A DNA stretch of 64,000 bases, from contig NZ_AP024896.1 in the NCBI RefSeq assembly GCF_024347055.1, forward strand, positions 1-64,000. Direction: 5' to 3'. Below, piece by piece: positions 43,451 to 52,361 of the stretch (positions within the stretch are counted from its first letter, which is position 1; each line of letters begins with the position of its first letter). The notes beneath the pieces were generated by a model, which saw only the letters and a list, made by a program, of their open reading frames with translations, ran no database searches and was not told the DNA's origin. Made by a program: the position numbers and the translations under genes. The DNA comes from Vibrio porteresiae DSM 19223. GTDB taxonomy: Bacteria; Pseudomonadota; Gammaproteobacteria; Enterobacterales; Vibrionaceae.

Positions 43451-45232
43451 TTATGCTTCTGACTGATCGACTGGAAGCACAATTTTCACATAGTCACCAG
43501 GTGCGGCGGTGATGACAGGGTTTTGCTCAGACCCTTGTGAATATGGAGCAATTTTTTCTGCTGGATTAAATTGAGTTAACCATTGATTCCAGTGTGTCCA
43601 CCAAGAGCCTTCACTGCGTGACGCTTTGGATAGCCATTCATGGGGATCTTCAGTTAATTCATCATTTATCCAGTAACCATATTTATGTTTGTCTGGATGG
43701 TTAACAATACCTGCAATATGACCTGACTCGCCTAGGATAAAGGTTGGTTTACCACCTACTTTAAGTGTTCCTTTATAGGTGCCTTCCCAAAGTGCAATGT
43801 GGTCTTCTTTTGCTGATATGAAGTAAGTAGGGATGGTGATTTTACTCAAATCAATCCATACACCACCGACTTTCACGCCTTTGTCTTGAACCAATTTATT
43901 GTTCAAGTAGAACTCACGTAACATAAAGTTACTGGTTGGCGCGCTTAGGTTAGTTCCGTCACTGTTCCAGTAGAGCAGATCGAAATCAACAGGGTTGTTA
44001 CCTTTCAGGTAGTGTTCAACGTAGTAGTTCCAGTACAAGGAATTTTCACGCAACAGACTGAAGGTAACGTTCATCATCCTGCCGTCCATATAACCACGCA
44101 TATTGTTTTGGATTTCAACTGCACTGATGATCGGATCATTGATGTAAACACCAATATCACCAGGTTGAGCAAAGTCCAATAATGTCGTGAAGAACGTTGC
44201 TGATTTGATGCGTTTTTTCATGCGTTTAGCAGCGAAATAGGCCACAGTACAAGCAAGTACAGTACCACCAATGCAATAGCCCGCTGCATTGATCTCTTCT
44301 TGACCAGTGATGTCTTCAATTGCGCTAATCGCTTTTACAACACCTTCAGTGATGTAATCACCGAACTCAACATTGCGTTGAGCATAACCCGGGTTGCGCC
44401 AAGACATCATGAAAACACTGTGTCCTTGTTCAAGAAGCCATTTCACCATTGAGTTTTTGGCTCTCAAATCAAGGATATAGAATTTATTGATGTAAGGGGG
44501 AACAATCAATAATGGTGTTGCATTGACTTTTTCAGTCAAAGGTTTGTACTGAATCAGTTCAAACAATTCATTACGAAATACCACATCACCCGCCGTGGTT
44601 GCGATGTCTTCACCAACACGGAAAGCCTTTTTGTTCGTCATACGAATTTTTAGGATTTCAGCACTGGATTCCACATCTTCTTTAAGCTGTTCTAGCCCAG
44701 CGAGCAAGTTGGCACCATTTTGTTCAATGGTGAGCTTACGTAGTTCAGGGTTAGTGGCGATGAAGTTCGATGGAGAAAGGGCATTAATGGTTTGACGAGA
44801 AAAGAACATCAAACGTTCTTTCGTTTTGTCATCAAGACCGTCAATTGATTCAATAGTGTCGAGATAAGTCTTACTAAACAGCAGATAAGATTGTTTAATA
44901 AAGCTAGACACAACATCAGCATTCCAAGCTTCGTCTGAAAAACGTTTGTCGCCTTTTTCTGCTTCAACCATACCTTTTTGAGTTGGATTGAGAAAGACGT
45001 TTTGCCAGATGTCTAACTGTTTTTCCCACCATTGGGTTTGCAGTTTGAGCATTGCTTGGGGTTGATTCGCTGCTTGTTCTAACAGTTTCGTTGTATCATC
45101 GAAATTCACATCACGCAGCGCTTTATTCACTGGTGAGCTGAGGACTTCCTTGTTCGCTTCGAAGTTTCTCCACCAATGCACATTGGCTTCTTGAAGTTTT
45201 ACAAGATAGTCCGAAAAGAAGTTTTGATACAT
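43451..45232 (-). CDS. phaC: Class I polyhydroxyalkanoate (PHB) synthase
   Basis: The protein is 593 aa, as for class I PhaC (589 in Cupriavidus necator). It polymerises (R)-3-hydroxybutyryl-CoA on the granule surface. The lipase-like box AAGYCIGGTVLA holds the nucleophile Cys320; other landmarks are PLLIVPPYINKFYILDL, FMMSWRNPGYAQ, VGGVWIDLSKITIPTYFISAKEDHIALWEGTYKG (catalytic Asp), LGESGHIAGIVNHP (catalytic His) and GSWWTHWNQWL. It is the last gene of phaB-phaA-phaP-phaC, 63 bases after phaP with a hairpin between. Confidence 0.96.
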   Translation of the reverse strand: MYQNFFSDYLVKLQEANVHWWRNFEANKEVLSSPVNKALRDVNFDDTTKLLEQAANQPQAMLKLQTQWWEKQLDIWQNVFLNPTQKGMVEAEKGDKRFSDEAWNADVVSSFIKQSYLLFSKTYLDTIESIDGLDDKTKERLMFFSRQTINALSPSNFIATNPELRKLTIEQNGANLLAGLEQLKEDVESSAEILKIRMTNKKAFRVGEDIATTAGDVVFRNELFELIQYKPLTEKVNATPLLIVPPYINKFYILDLRAKNSMVKWLLEQGHSVFMMSWRNPGYAQRNVEFGDYITEGVVKAISAIEDITGQEEINAAGYCIGGTVLACTVAYFAAKRMKKRIKSATFFTTLLDFAQPGDIGVYINDPIISAVEIQNNMRGYMDGRMMNVTFSLLRENSLYWNYYVEHYLKGNNPVDFDLLYWNSDGTNLSAPTSNFMLREFYLNNKLVQDKGVKVGGVWIDLSKITIPTYFISAKEDHIALWEGTYKGTLKVGGKPTFILGESGHIAGIVNHPDKHKYGYWINDELTEDPHEWLSKASRSEGSWWTHWNQWLTQFNPAEKIAPYSQGSEQNPVITAAPGDYVKIVLPVDQSEA

Positions 45233-45258
45233 TGTGAGACTCCTGTGATCGGAAAATA

Positions 45259-45280
45259 CGCCGCCTCTTCCGAGGCGGCG
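45259..45280 (-). other. Hairpin between phaP and phaC
   Basis: CGCCGCCTC-TTCC-GAGGCGGCG is a 9-bp GC-only-type stem. On the minus strand it is followed by TATTTTCC, so it may partly terminate transcription and give more phasin than synthase. Confidence 0.7.
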
Positions 45281-45295
45281 TGCTGTCGAGAACTG

Positions 45296-45649
45296 TTATT
45301 TAGTAGCAGGAGTTACTGTTTTGATATTTTCAGTAGTTAGTTTATCAAAATCGTCTTTGAACTCTTTAGCGATAGCTTGGATCTTGTTGCTGTCTTCGAT
45401 CAACTGTTTTGACAGTTCAGAGAACACAGCAAGTTGTTCGCTGTTGAATTTAGTCAGAGAAGTAACGTCTTTGATTTCGCTGGCTGCTTTCACTTGGCTT
45501 AGGCCCATTTCGCTATAAGTTTTGATAGCGTTTAGTTGCATCTCAGTAAGAGTTTCAACGTTTTTAGCCATCAATTTGTTGAATTTAACAAATGGTTCGA
45601 AGCCTTTTTCTGCTTGATCAGTAAAAGTTTTAAAAAATTCGGTGTACAT
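45296..45649 (-). CDS. phaP: Phasin, PHB granule-associated protein
   Basis: The protein is 117 aa. It is amphipathic, helical and Cys-free, with the phasin_2 pattern: MYTEFFKTFTDQAEKGFEPFVKFNKLMAKNVETLTEMQLN, then YSEMGLSQVKAASEIKD and FNSEQLAVFSELSKQLIEDSNK. It coats PHB granules and limits coalescence. It lies between phaA (33 bases upstream) and phaC. GGAGAATATCC precedes the ATG. A hairpin after it fits higher phasin dosage. Confidence 0.92.
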   Translation of the reverse strand: MYTEFFKTFTDQAEKGFEPFVKFNKLMAKNVETLTEMQLNAIKTYSEMGLSQVKAASEIKDVTSLTKFNSEQLAVFSELSKQLIEDSNKIQAIAKEFKDDFDKLTTENIKTVTPATK

Positions 45650-45682
45650 GGATATTCTCCTGATAGTGAATGATATAGTCCG

Positions 45683-46894
45683 TTAACTTTTAATTGCTTT
45701 GACTACTACTGCTGTGCCCATTCCTCCTCCGACACAGAGCGAAGCCACACCATATTGATCTGAGCGCTTTTGCATCTCATAAATCAAACTCACCAAAATA
45801 CGGTTACCGGAAGCCCCAAGTGGGTGACCTAGAGCAATAGCACCACCGTTGACATTGGCTTTGTCTAAGATGGCACCAGGTTGAACTTTGTGGATCTGTG
45901 CGAGCTGTTTCACCACACCTAACGCCTGAGCAGCAAAAGCTTCGTTGAGTTCGAACAGATCAATATCTGTAATCTTCAATTGAGCTTTTTCTAGTGCTTT
46001 GGTGACTGCACCAACGGGACCTAACCCCATTACTTTAGGGTCAACACCCGCCTGAGCATAGGCAACCACCTCAACCAGAGGAGTTAAGTGGTAATCTTTA
46101 ACGGCTTGTTCAGAAGCCAGGATGACGACGCTAGCGCCATCGTTGATTCCTGAAGCATTACCAGCGGTAACTGTACCTTCTTTATCGAATGCAGGACGAA
46201 GACGAGCCAATGTTTCGGAAGTGGTATTGGCTTTTGGGTATTCGTCTGTATCAAACAAGACAGTTTCACGACGCACTTTGATTTCTACTGGGACGATTTC
46301 ATCTTTAAAACGTCCAGATTCAACTGCGGCTACTGCTTTGTTTTGACTTGCAGCAGCAAACTGATCTTGTTCTTCGCGAGAAATACCGACTTCTTTCGCT
46401 ACATTCTCTGCGGTCACGCCCATGTGATATTGGTTAAACACATCGGTAAGACCATCATTAATCATCAAATCAGTCATTTGGGTATGACCCATCTTATGAC
46501 CGTTACGAATACTTCCTGAAATGGCATAAGGAATAGCAGACATCACTTCAACACCGCCAGCGACAATAACCTTTGCATCACCACTGCGGATGTGAGACAT
46601 ACCATCCATCACAGCTTTCATACCACTGCCACAGACCATATTGATGCTGTAGGCTGGGACTGAAAATGGAATACCAGCTTTAATCGAAGCTTGACGACCA
46701 ACGTTCATACCTTGGCCTGCACCAACAACGTTACCCATAATGACTTCATCAATATGATTAACGTCGATTCCAGCAGCTTCTACTGCAGCTTTGATCGCGA
46801 CTGCACCCAATTCACCAGCAGGCACATCTTTTAGTGAGCCACCAAAAGAACCTAGGGCAGTACGTTTAGCTGCGACAATAAATACTTTTTCCAT
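45683..46894 (-). CDS. phaA: Acetyl-CoA C-acetyltransferase (beta-ketothiolase)
   Basis: The protein is 403 aa. It condenses two acetyl-CoA to acetoacetyl-CoA. The acylated Cys88 lies in SINMVCGSGMKAV; His is in LNEAFAAQALG and GGAIALGHPLGASGNRI; the second catalytic Cys lies in SLCVGGGMGTAVV. It is the second gene of the PHB operon, 11 bases after phaB. It could also serve fatty-acid or acetoacetate metabolism, but the operon points to PHB synthesis. Confidence 0.95.
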   Translation of the reverse strand: MEKVFIVAAKRTALGSFGGSLKDVPAGELGAVAIKAAVEAAGIDVNHIDEVIMGNVVGAGQGMNVGRQASIKAGIPFSVPAYSINMVCGSGMKAVMDGMSHIRSGDAKVIVAGGVEVMSAIPYAISGSIRNGHKMGHTQMTDLMINDGLTDVFNQYHMGVTAENVAKEVGISREEQDQFAAASQNKAVAAVESGRFKDEIVPVEIKVRRETVLFDTDEYPKANTTSETLARLRPAFDKEGTVTAGNASGINDGASVVILASEQAVKDYHLTPLVEVVAYAQAGVDPKVMGLGPVGAVTKALEKAQLKITDIDLFELNEAFAAQALGVVKQLAQIHKVQPGAILDKANVNGGAIALGHPLGASGNRILVSLIYEMQKRSDQYGVASLCVGGGMGTAVVVKAIKS

Positions 46895-46905
46895 CCAACA
46901 TCCCT

Positions 46906-47646
46906 CTAGTGCATGTATAAGCCGCCGTTAACCGACAAGGTTTCACCAGTGATGTATGAACCAGAATCACTAACCAAGTAAGCAACTGCGTTTGCAATGT
47001 CTTCAGGAGTAGCAAGGCGTCTCATTGGAATTTGAGCTTTGATTGACTCAAGAACCTCTTCACGCATTTTGGCAACCATTGGAGTTGCCGTGTATCCAGG
47101 TGCCACTGCGTTCACAGTTACGCCTGCTTTTGCACCTTCTAGAGCTAGAGCCTTGGTGAAACCAATCATCCCTGCTTTGGCTGCAGAGTAGTTAGTTTGA
47201 CCAAATTGACCTTTGATGCCGTTTACAGAGGTAATGTTGACGATACGACCATGACCTTGTTCAAGCATGGCTGGGAAAATAGGGTGAGTAACGTTAAATA
47301 CGCTATTCAAGTTGGTATCAATAACAGCATGCCAATCATCAGCGGTCATTTTTTTAAATACCGCATCACGGGTGATACCCGCCGTGTTGACTAACACTTC
47401 AATGCCACCCTCTTCAGCAAGAAGTTTGGTGAGTTTTTCCTGACATTCGTCACCCTTGGTAACATCAAGTTCAAGTAGACGAATCTGATCGTCGGAAAAA
47501 CCGTTTTCTTTTACCCATTCGACAGAGTGGTCGTACATTTGCTGGATATATGTAGCAACAACTTTGTAACCGTCATTGATCAATTTTTTTGTAATGGCAG
47601 ATCCAATTCCGCCAGTTGCCCCTGTAATCAAAGCGACCTTTTTCAT
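46906..47646 (-). CDS. phaB: NADPH-dependent acetoacetyl-CoA reductase
   Basis: The protein is 246 aa from the ATG at 47646, seven bases after GGAGTC; an ATG four codons upstream overlaps that site. It is a short-chain dehydrogenase/reductase: TGATGGIGSAIT nucleotide loop, NTAGITRDAVFKKM, catalytic Ser in NITSVNGIKGQFGQ, YSAAK (Tyr-x-x-x-Lys), and the C-terminal SDSGSYITGETLSVNGGLYMH typical of PhaB/FabG. It reduces acetoacetyl-CoA to (R)-3-hydroxybutyryl-CoA for PhaC. It is the first gene of phaB-phaA-phaP-phaC, preceded by a very AT-rich region. Confidence 0.95.
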   Translation of the reverse strand: MKKVALITGATGGIGSAITKKLINDGYKVVATYIQQMYDHSVEWVKENGFSDDQIRLLELDVTKGDECQEKLTKLLAEEGGIEVLVNTAGITRDAVFKKMTADDWHAVIDTNLNSVFNVTHPIFPAMLEQGHGRIVNITSVNGIKGQFGQTNYSAAKAGMIGFTKALALEGAKAGVTVNAVAPGYTATPMVAKMREEVLESIKAQIPMRRLATPEDIANAVAYLVSDSGSYITGETLSVNGGLYMH

Positions 47647-48824
47647 AAAAGACTCCATTCAAAGTGCACGGTATTCGCTATTATCCCAGTTCGACATCGA
47701 CTCAATGGTCAAAACCCTTTGCCCATCAATTTAAGAAACTAGGATAACGCTCTTAATATCTTACATTCAACTTATTTACATATTTAAGACAGTTGACTCT
47801 TTTAAAGTCATCTTATTTTTTTGCGTTTTTAAGCTAAAACACACATGTGAAAAGTTTAATACCAAAAATTGTTTTTAGTTTTAAATCTTGATCGCACTCA
47901 AAGAACTATGAAAGGGATTTCCTACTTTTTCAAGTTTTGCCAAAAAAAAATACTAGGAATTTCGCCAAAAAAAAAATATCAGTTAAAAATAGAATTGATT
48001 TTTTAATTGGTTGTTTTTACTTTGTTTTTTTTGGTTTTTTTCTATGTGTGATAAACGGGGTGGTATTTTCATTAGACTTAATTCTTATGGTAAATAAATC
48101 GATATTTCATTTGGTAATAATATGTGATTTATCATTAGATGTGGGAGTATATCGAAATTGTATACATTTATTTAACAAATGATATATCAAAATAGAATAA
48201 AAACACTATTACCTAGTTTGATGCTTGTCTTATTTATGAGATAATTATTTATAGAAATATTAATTTGTAATTATTGCGAATTTCATTCGTTAAAGAGTGA
48301 TGAGTTTTATTTAAATAAATAGCAGGTTATTTTATATTAATAGTCGAAAATTTTTTTCATTAATTTACCTTGCATAATATTAAATATAAGCTACCCGCTT
48401 TATTTATATACCTTTATATTAGAGAGTTATGATTTGTGTTAGTTGAATTTGGAATAATAACTAAATTAATTAACATATGCGCAACAATAAAGGTAAAAAG
48501 GTGCAAGCAAGGCAGTGCTTAAATATGCAACTAGTTTTAATTAATGACGTATACGATGAAGTAATTTGACTGTGTGGATAAAAAGTAAACAAAAGCAGTG
48601 AGTTATCCGAGAAAAACATGATAAAATTCGTTCCTATGAATACGATTTCATCATGCTGAAAGTGTTAAAAAACACTTTTTTTAATTTAATTATTAAGTGT
48701 TTGATTTGATAGAAGTCCTTATCTGGCAAGGGATGACGCTTCTGCTAATGCCAAATCTTATATACTCAAATGTGATATTGCTTCTCTTACGTGACAATGT
48801 CTCTAATGTTTCAAGGCTAATGAT
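47647..48824. other. Gene-free, very AT-rich kilobase upstream of phaB
   Basis: These are about 1.18 kb between divergent genes. From about 47,750 to 48,700 the sequence is dominated by A and T (for example TTATTTAACAAATGATATAT). Predicted ORFs in it are low-complexity (81 aa at 47937-48182) and have no ribosome binding site. A hairpin with a T-run at 48659-48683 suggests an untranslated plus-strand transcript. Such AT content is typical of H-NS-bound DNA. Confidence 0.6.
48659..48683 (+). terminator. Orphan plus-strand terminator in the AT-rich region
   Basis: AAAGTGTT-AAAA-AACACTTT is followed by TTTTT. No plus-strand gene lies upstream within the gene-free kilobase. Confidence 0.65.
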
Positions 48825-49547
48825 ATGGATTATCTCAGTAGTTCCACTTTGCTCTCTGTGCTGCTCATTTTTATCGGCTCGTTTGTTCAAACGGCCATTG
48901 GGTTTGGTCTTGCGGTGGTTGCTGCACCATTGTTGTTTACGTTATCACCGGACTACGTGCCTGCCCCCGTCACATTAAGCGCTTTGGTGTTATCGATCTT
49001 AAATGCGCTTAAGCTGCGCAGCAGTATATCGATTGGTGGACTCAAGATGGCACTTCTGGGCCGCGTTCCTGGCTCTATGGCGGGTGGGGTGCTACTCACT
49101 TGGGTCTCGGTAAAGGTGTTAGAACTGTGGTTGGGTTTATTGGTATTGCTTGCAGTGTTAGTGAGCTTATTACCTTTTCGTCTTGAACCGACACCTCGAC
49201 GTATGGCGATTGCGGGGTTCTTTTCCGGCTTTTTCGGTACCAGCAGCGCGATTGGTGGGCCACCGATGGCGCTGTTACTGCAACATCAAGAGGCGAATAA
49301 CTTGCGCGGCAATTTAGCGGCTTTCTTTGTGTTCAGTTCGATCATGTCATTGATAGTGCAGGGAGTTGCTGGCTTTTTCACTTGGCATCATATTGTGATC
49401 TCTTTGCCTTTGATGCCTGCGGTACTGCTCGGCTATTTCTTGGCAATCAAGTTCACGCAAAAGTGGCCTAAAGAAACCATTCGCCGTTATGCGTTGTTTC
49501 TGTGCTTTCTAAGTGGGTTTACGGCTTTAGTTAAAGGATTGATGTAG
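48825..49547 (+). CDS. TSUP (TauE/SafE) family membrane permease
   Basis: The protein is 240 aa with about seven to eight transmembrane helices. TauE/SafE features: FVQTAIGFGLAVVAAPLLF in the first repeat and FSGFFGTSSAIGGPPMALLL in the second, the duplicated glycine-rich segments of the family. Members export or import sulfite, sulfonates or organic acids; the substrate cannot be inferred from neighbours. The start ATG follows CAAGGCTAATGAT. A terminator follows. Confidence 0.85.
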   Translation: MDYLSSSTLLSVLLIFIGSFVQTAIGFGLAVVAAPLLFTLSPDYVPAPVTLSALVLSILNALKLRSSISIGGLKMALLGRVPGSMAGGVLLTWVSVKVLELWLGLLVLLAVLVSLLPFRLEPTPRRMAIAGFFSGFFGTSSAIGGPPMALLLQHQEANNLRGNLAAFFVFSSIMSLIVQGVAGFFTWHHIVISLPLMPAVLLGYFLAIKFTQKWPKETIRRYALFLCFLSGFTALVKGLM

Positions 49548-49606
49548 CAACCATCTTGGTTTAATCGAACGCCATTAGAGTGAAACCAAAAAACCAAATC
49601 ATAAAA

Positions 49607-49634
49607 AAAGCCAGTCATCACGACTGGCTTTGCC
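49607..49634. terminator. Bidirectional terminator between the TSUP gene and uxuA
   Basis: AAAGCCAGTC-ATCAC-GACTGGCTTT is a 10-bp stem preceded by A7, which gives a T-run on the minus strand. Confidence 0.85.
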
Positions 49635-49693
49635 CCTAAGGGTTTCGAGGTAAGCTAAATTATTATATCGGGGCATAAAGAGTAACTCGGTAT

Positions 49694-50749
49694 TTACTGT
49701 AGGCTGTCCCATACCCCTAAGATATACATGATGCCTAAGGCTCTATCATAGAGACCATAACCTGGCCTTGCCCATTGCTCTTCTCCCCAAATATGCCGGC
49801 CGTGGTCTGGACGAACATAGCCTTGAAAGTGATGTTTATGCAGTGTTTTGATCACTTGCACGGTATCGACTGAGCCATCGCAGGCGCGATGTGAGGTTTC
49901 GATAAAGTCGCCATTTTCAAATCGTTTCACATTACGAATGTGGATAAAGTGAATTCGATCAGCAAAGGTATCGATGATGTCAGGCAGATCGTTATTGGCT
50001 GAGCCTAATGATCCAGTACAAAGGCTTAAGCCGTTAAATGGACTGTCGACCAGTTTTAAAAAGCGGCCGATGTTTTCTTTATTTGTGATGATGCGCGGCA
50101 AACCAAAGATCGGGAAAGCCGGATCGTCAGGGTGAATGCCCATTTTGATCCCCACCTCTTCACACACCGGAATCACTTGTTCAAGGAAGTAGCGAAGGTT
50201 GGACCACAGATCTTCCGCAGTAAAGTTTTCGTATTGCTTAAAGGTCTGTTTGAGCTTGGCTAAACGCTCTGGTTCCCAGCCCGGCATAGTGACATCGACA
50301 TTATGTGATAACGTATCAATCAGCTCTAACGGGTCGATATTCTCAATACGGCTTTTTTCAAAAAACAGCGCATTGGAACCATCTGGTAATGGGTGAAACA
50401 ACTCGGTGCGTGTCCAGTCAAAGACTGGCATGAAGTTATAGCAGACGACCTTAACCCCAGCTTTGGCTAAGCGACGCAACGTCTCTTTGTAGTTATCGAT
50501 GTACATATCTCGGCTGGGTAGACCCAGCTTGATGTCTTCATGCACGTTAACGCTTTCAACCACATCGATGTTAAATCCGGCCGCTTCGATAAGCGCTTTT
50601 TCTTTGCTGATACGCTCTTCACTCCATAACTCACCTGCGGGCATATCGTGCAGAGACCAAACGATGCCCTCAACTCCTGGGATCTGTTTAATGTGTCCTA
50701 GAGTGACTTTGTCATTTCCTTCGCCATACCAGCGAAATGTCATATGCAT
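49694..50749 (-). CDS. uxuA: Mannonate dehydratase
   Basis: The protein is 351 aa from the ATG at 50749, directly after GAGGAGCTGAAT; upstream in-frame starts lie inside uxuB. It dehydrates D-mannonate to 2-keto-3-deoxygluconate. UxuA landmarks: MTFRWYGEGNDKVTLGHIKQIPGVEGIVWSLHD, VVCYNFMPVFDWTRTEL, MGIHPDDPAFPIFGLPRI (metal His), SLCTGSLG and RPDHGRHIWGEE. The length is shorter than E. coli UxuA (394), as in other bacteria. It is the third step of glucuronate use, 13 bases after uxuB. Confidence 0.95.
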   Translation of the reverse strand: MHMTFRWYGEGNDKVTLGHIKQIPGVEGIVWSLHDMPAGELWSEERISKEKALIEAAGFNIDVVESVNVHEDIKLGLPSRDMYIDNYKETLRRLAKAGVKVVCYNFMPVFDWTRTELFHPLPDGSNALFFEKSRIENIDPLELIDTLSHNVDVTMPGWEPERLAKLKQTFKQYENFTAEDLWSNLRYFLEQVIPVCEEVGIKMGIHPDDPAFPIFGLPRIITNKENIGRFLKLVDSPFNGLSLCTGSLGSANNDLPDIIDTFADRIHFIHIRNVKRFENGDFIETSHRACDGSVDTVQVIKTLHKHHFQGYVRPDHGRHIWGEEQWARPGYGLYDRALGIMYILGVWDSLQ

Positions 50750-50762
50750 ATTCAGCTCCTCG

Positions 50763-52259
50763 TTAGTGAGTTGCAAGCGATTGGTGTTGTTTAACCCACT
50801 GATAGACAGATTGTTTTGCGCCTATGCTCAGGATCTGTTTTAGTGCTGCAGTGAGCTTTTGAGTGAATTCAGGATGCTGAGTAAAGAATGGGTCGAACAC
50901 TTTGTTGATGGCCACAAAAGCGGTAACCAATTGTTCTGGGTTGGCTTGGTGCTGTTCCCAGACTTGAGCGAAGGTTTCTTTCAATGGGTCTTGCACATCA
51001 ATGGCTTGGTTCTGTTCATCAATCCCGCTGACATAACGAATCCAGCCTGCTAGAGCCAAATACAGACCTGAAAGTTCGATATTGTGCTCTAATCCATAAC
51101 GCATGGTTTGCAGAAAACGTTGCGGTACTTTTTGTGAACCATCCATCGCAATTTGCCATGTTAGGTGTTTTAGGGCGCGGTTTTCGTAACGTTCAATTAA
51201 TTGATTTTTGTAGTCATTGAGATCAACACCTTGAATGTGGACCGATGGGGTGATTTCGTTGTCCATCATGCTGCGGATAAAGGTCTTAAATTGCGGGTCA
51301 GCAATGGTTTCGGCGATGGTACGATAACCAGAGAGGTAACCCAAATACGCCATTGATGAGTGAGTACCATTAAGCAGTCTCAGTTTCATCTCTTCGAAAG
51401 GTAGAACGTCATCAGTGACTTGAATATTGGCAATCGAGGTGGTTTCCCACAAAGGTCGTTCATTAACGAACTTGTCCTCAACGACCCATTGTAGGAAGGG
51501 TTCGGTTACGACACAGGCGTCATCGCGTACACCAAGTGCTTCAGAGACACGATCAATGTCTTGCGCAGTGGTGCGTGGCACAATGCGGTCAACCATAGTG
51601 CAAGGAAATTGGATGTTGTCTTTGATCCATTGATAAAGCTCTGCATCACGGGCTTTGGCAAACTGCAAAACTACTTTTTCGAGTACATGGCCATTCTCAG
51701 GTAAGTTGTCGCAAGTCAGCGGAGTAAAAGGACGAATACCATGCAGGCGACGGTAGTTTAACCCTTCTACCAAAAATCCAATCGCAGATTTTGGATGAGA
51801 TGGGTCTTCTAAATCGTGTTTGATAAAGGGGTGTTCTAGGTCTAAATCCCCTGTGGCTGGATGGTGGCAATAGCCTTTTTCCGTCACGGTTAGTGACACA
51901 ATTTTTACTGCTGGATCGCGAAGATAGGCAAAAATCTTATCGATTTCGCGGCTAGTCAGAATGGTTTCTACTGCGCCAACAACGTGAATGTCGAGCTGAT
52001 CATTATATCCCACACCAACAGAGTAGAGGTTGTCTTGCTCTGCCATATTGTCTTGTAATTCGCTGTTGCCCCAAGTAACCCCAACAATCTTCCAGTTTCC
52101 CCCTTTTTCTTTCATGTAGGTATCGGTGATCAAAGCTTGGTGAGCACGATGAAATGCGCCATAGCCTAAATGGACGATACCTACTTTAGCAGAGAGCTCA
52201 GAAGGAGTGGGACGGTGTGCTGCATTAGCATGAGAGAGAGAAGATAAAGATAATTTCAT
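50763..52259 (-). CDS. uxuB: D-fructuronate (D-mannonate) oxidoreductase
   Basis: The protein is 498 aa from the ATG at 52259; an ATG six codons upstream (52277) is also possible. It is a polyol-specific long-chain dehydrogenase of the UxuB type: VGIVHLGYGAFHRAHQALITD (NAD-binding start), VSLTVTEKGYCHHPATGDLDL, SAIGFLVEGLNYRR, CTMVDRIVPRTT and EEMKLRLLNGTHSSMAYLGYLSG (catalytic Lys-Leu-Asn-His region), ending in a helical domain (TWQIAMDGSQKVPQRFLQTM). It reduces fructuronate to mannonate with NADH, feeding UxuA in the same operon. Confidence 0.93.
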   Translation of the reverse strand: MKLSLSSLSHANAAHRPTPSELSAKVGIVHLGYGAFHRAHQALITDTYMKEKGGNWKIVGVTWGNSELQDNMAEQDNLYSVGVGYNDQLDIHVVGAVETILTSREIDKIFAYLRDPAVKIVSLTVTEKGYCHHPATGDLDLEHPFIKHDLEDPSHPKSAIGFLVEGLNYRRLHGIRPFTPLTCDNLPENGHVLEKVVLQFAKARDAELYQWIKDNIQFPCTMVDRIVPRTTAQDIDRVSEALGVRDDACVVTEPFLQWVVEDKFVNERPLWETTSIANIQVTDDVLPFEEMKLRLLNGTHSSMAYLGYLSGYRTIAETIADPQFKTFIRSMMDNEITPSVHIQGVDLNDYKNQLIERYENRALKHLTWQIAMDGSQKVPQRFLQTMRYGLEHNIELSGLYLALAGWIRYVSGIDEQNQAIDVQDPLKETFAQVWEQHQANPEQLVTAFVAINKVFDPFFTQHPEFTQKLTAALKQILSIGAKQSVYQWVKQHQSLATH

Positions 52260-52322
52260 AATAAAATGCTCAATCATTTAAGGTGATGGTGCTGATTGTT
52301 GGCAGCATCGAGAGTAATTTAA

Positions 52323-52353
52323 AGTGGGCAGATACTTACAGTAAGTGCCCACT
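52323..52353 (-). other. Hairpin between dctP and uxuB
   Basis: AGTGGGCA ... TGCCCACT with an inner ACTTAC-A-GTAAGT forms a long stem with a 3-base bulge. It probably sets different levels of binding protein and enzyme. Confidence 0.65.
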
Positions 52354-52361
52354 CACTTCAT

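Noticed and set aside
47937..48182. An 81-aa ORF in the AT-rich region
   Set aside because: Low-complexity Phe/Ile/Lys-rich translation of poly-A/T sequence, no ribosome binding site.
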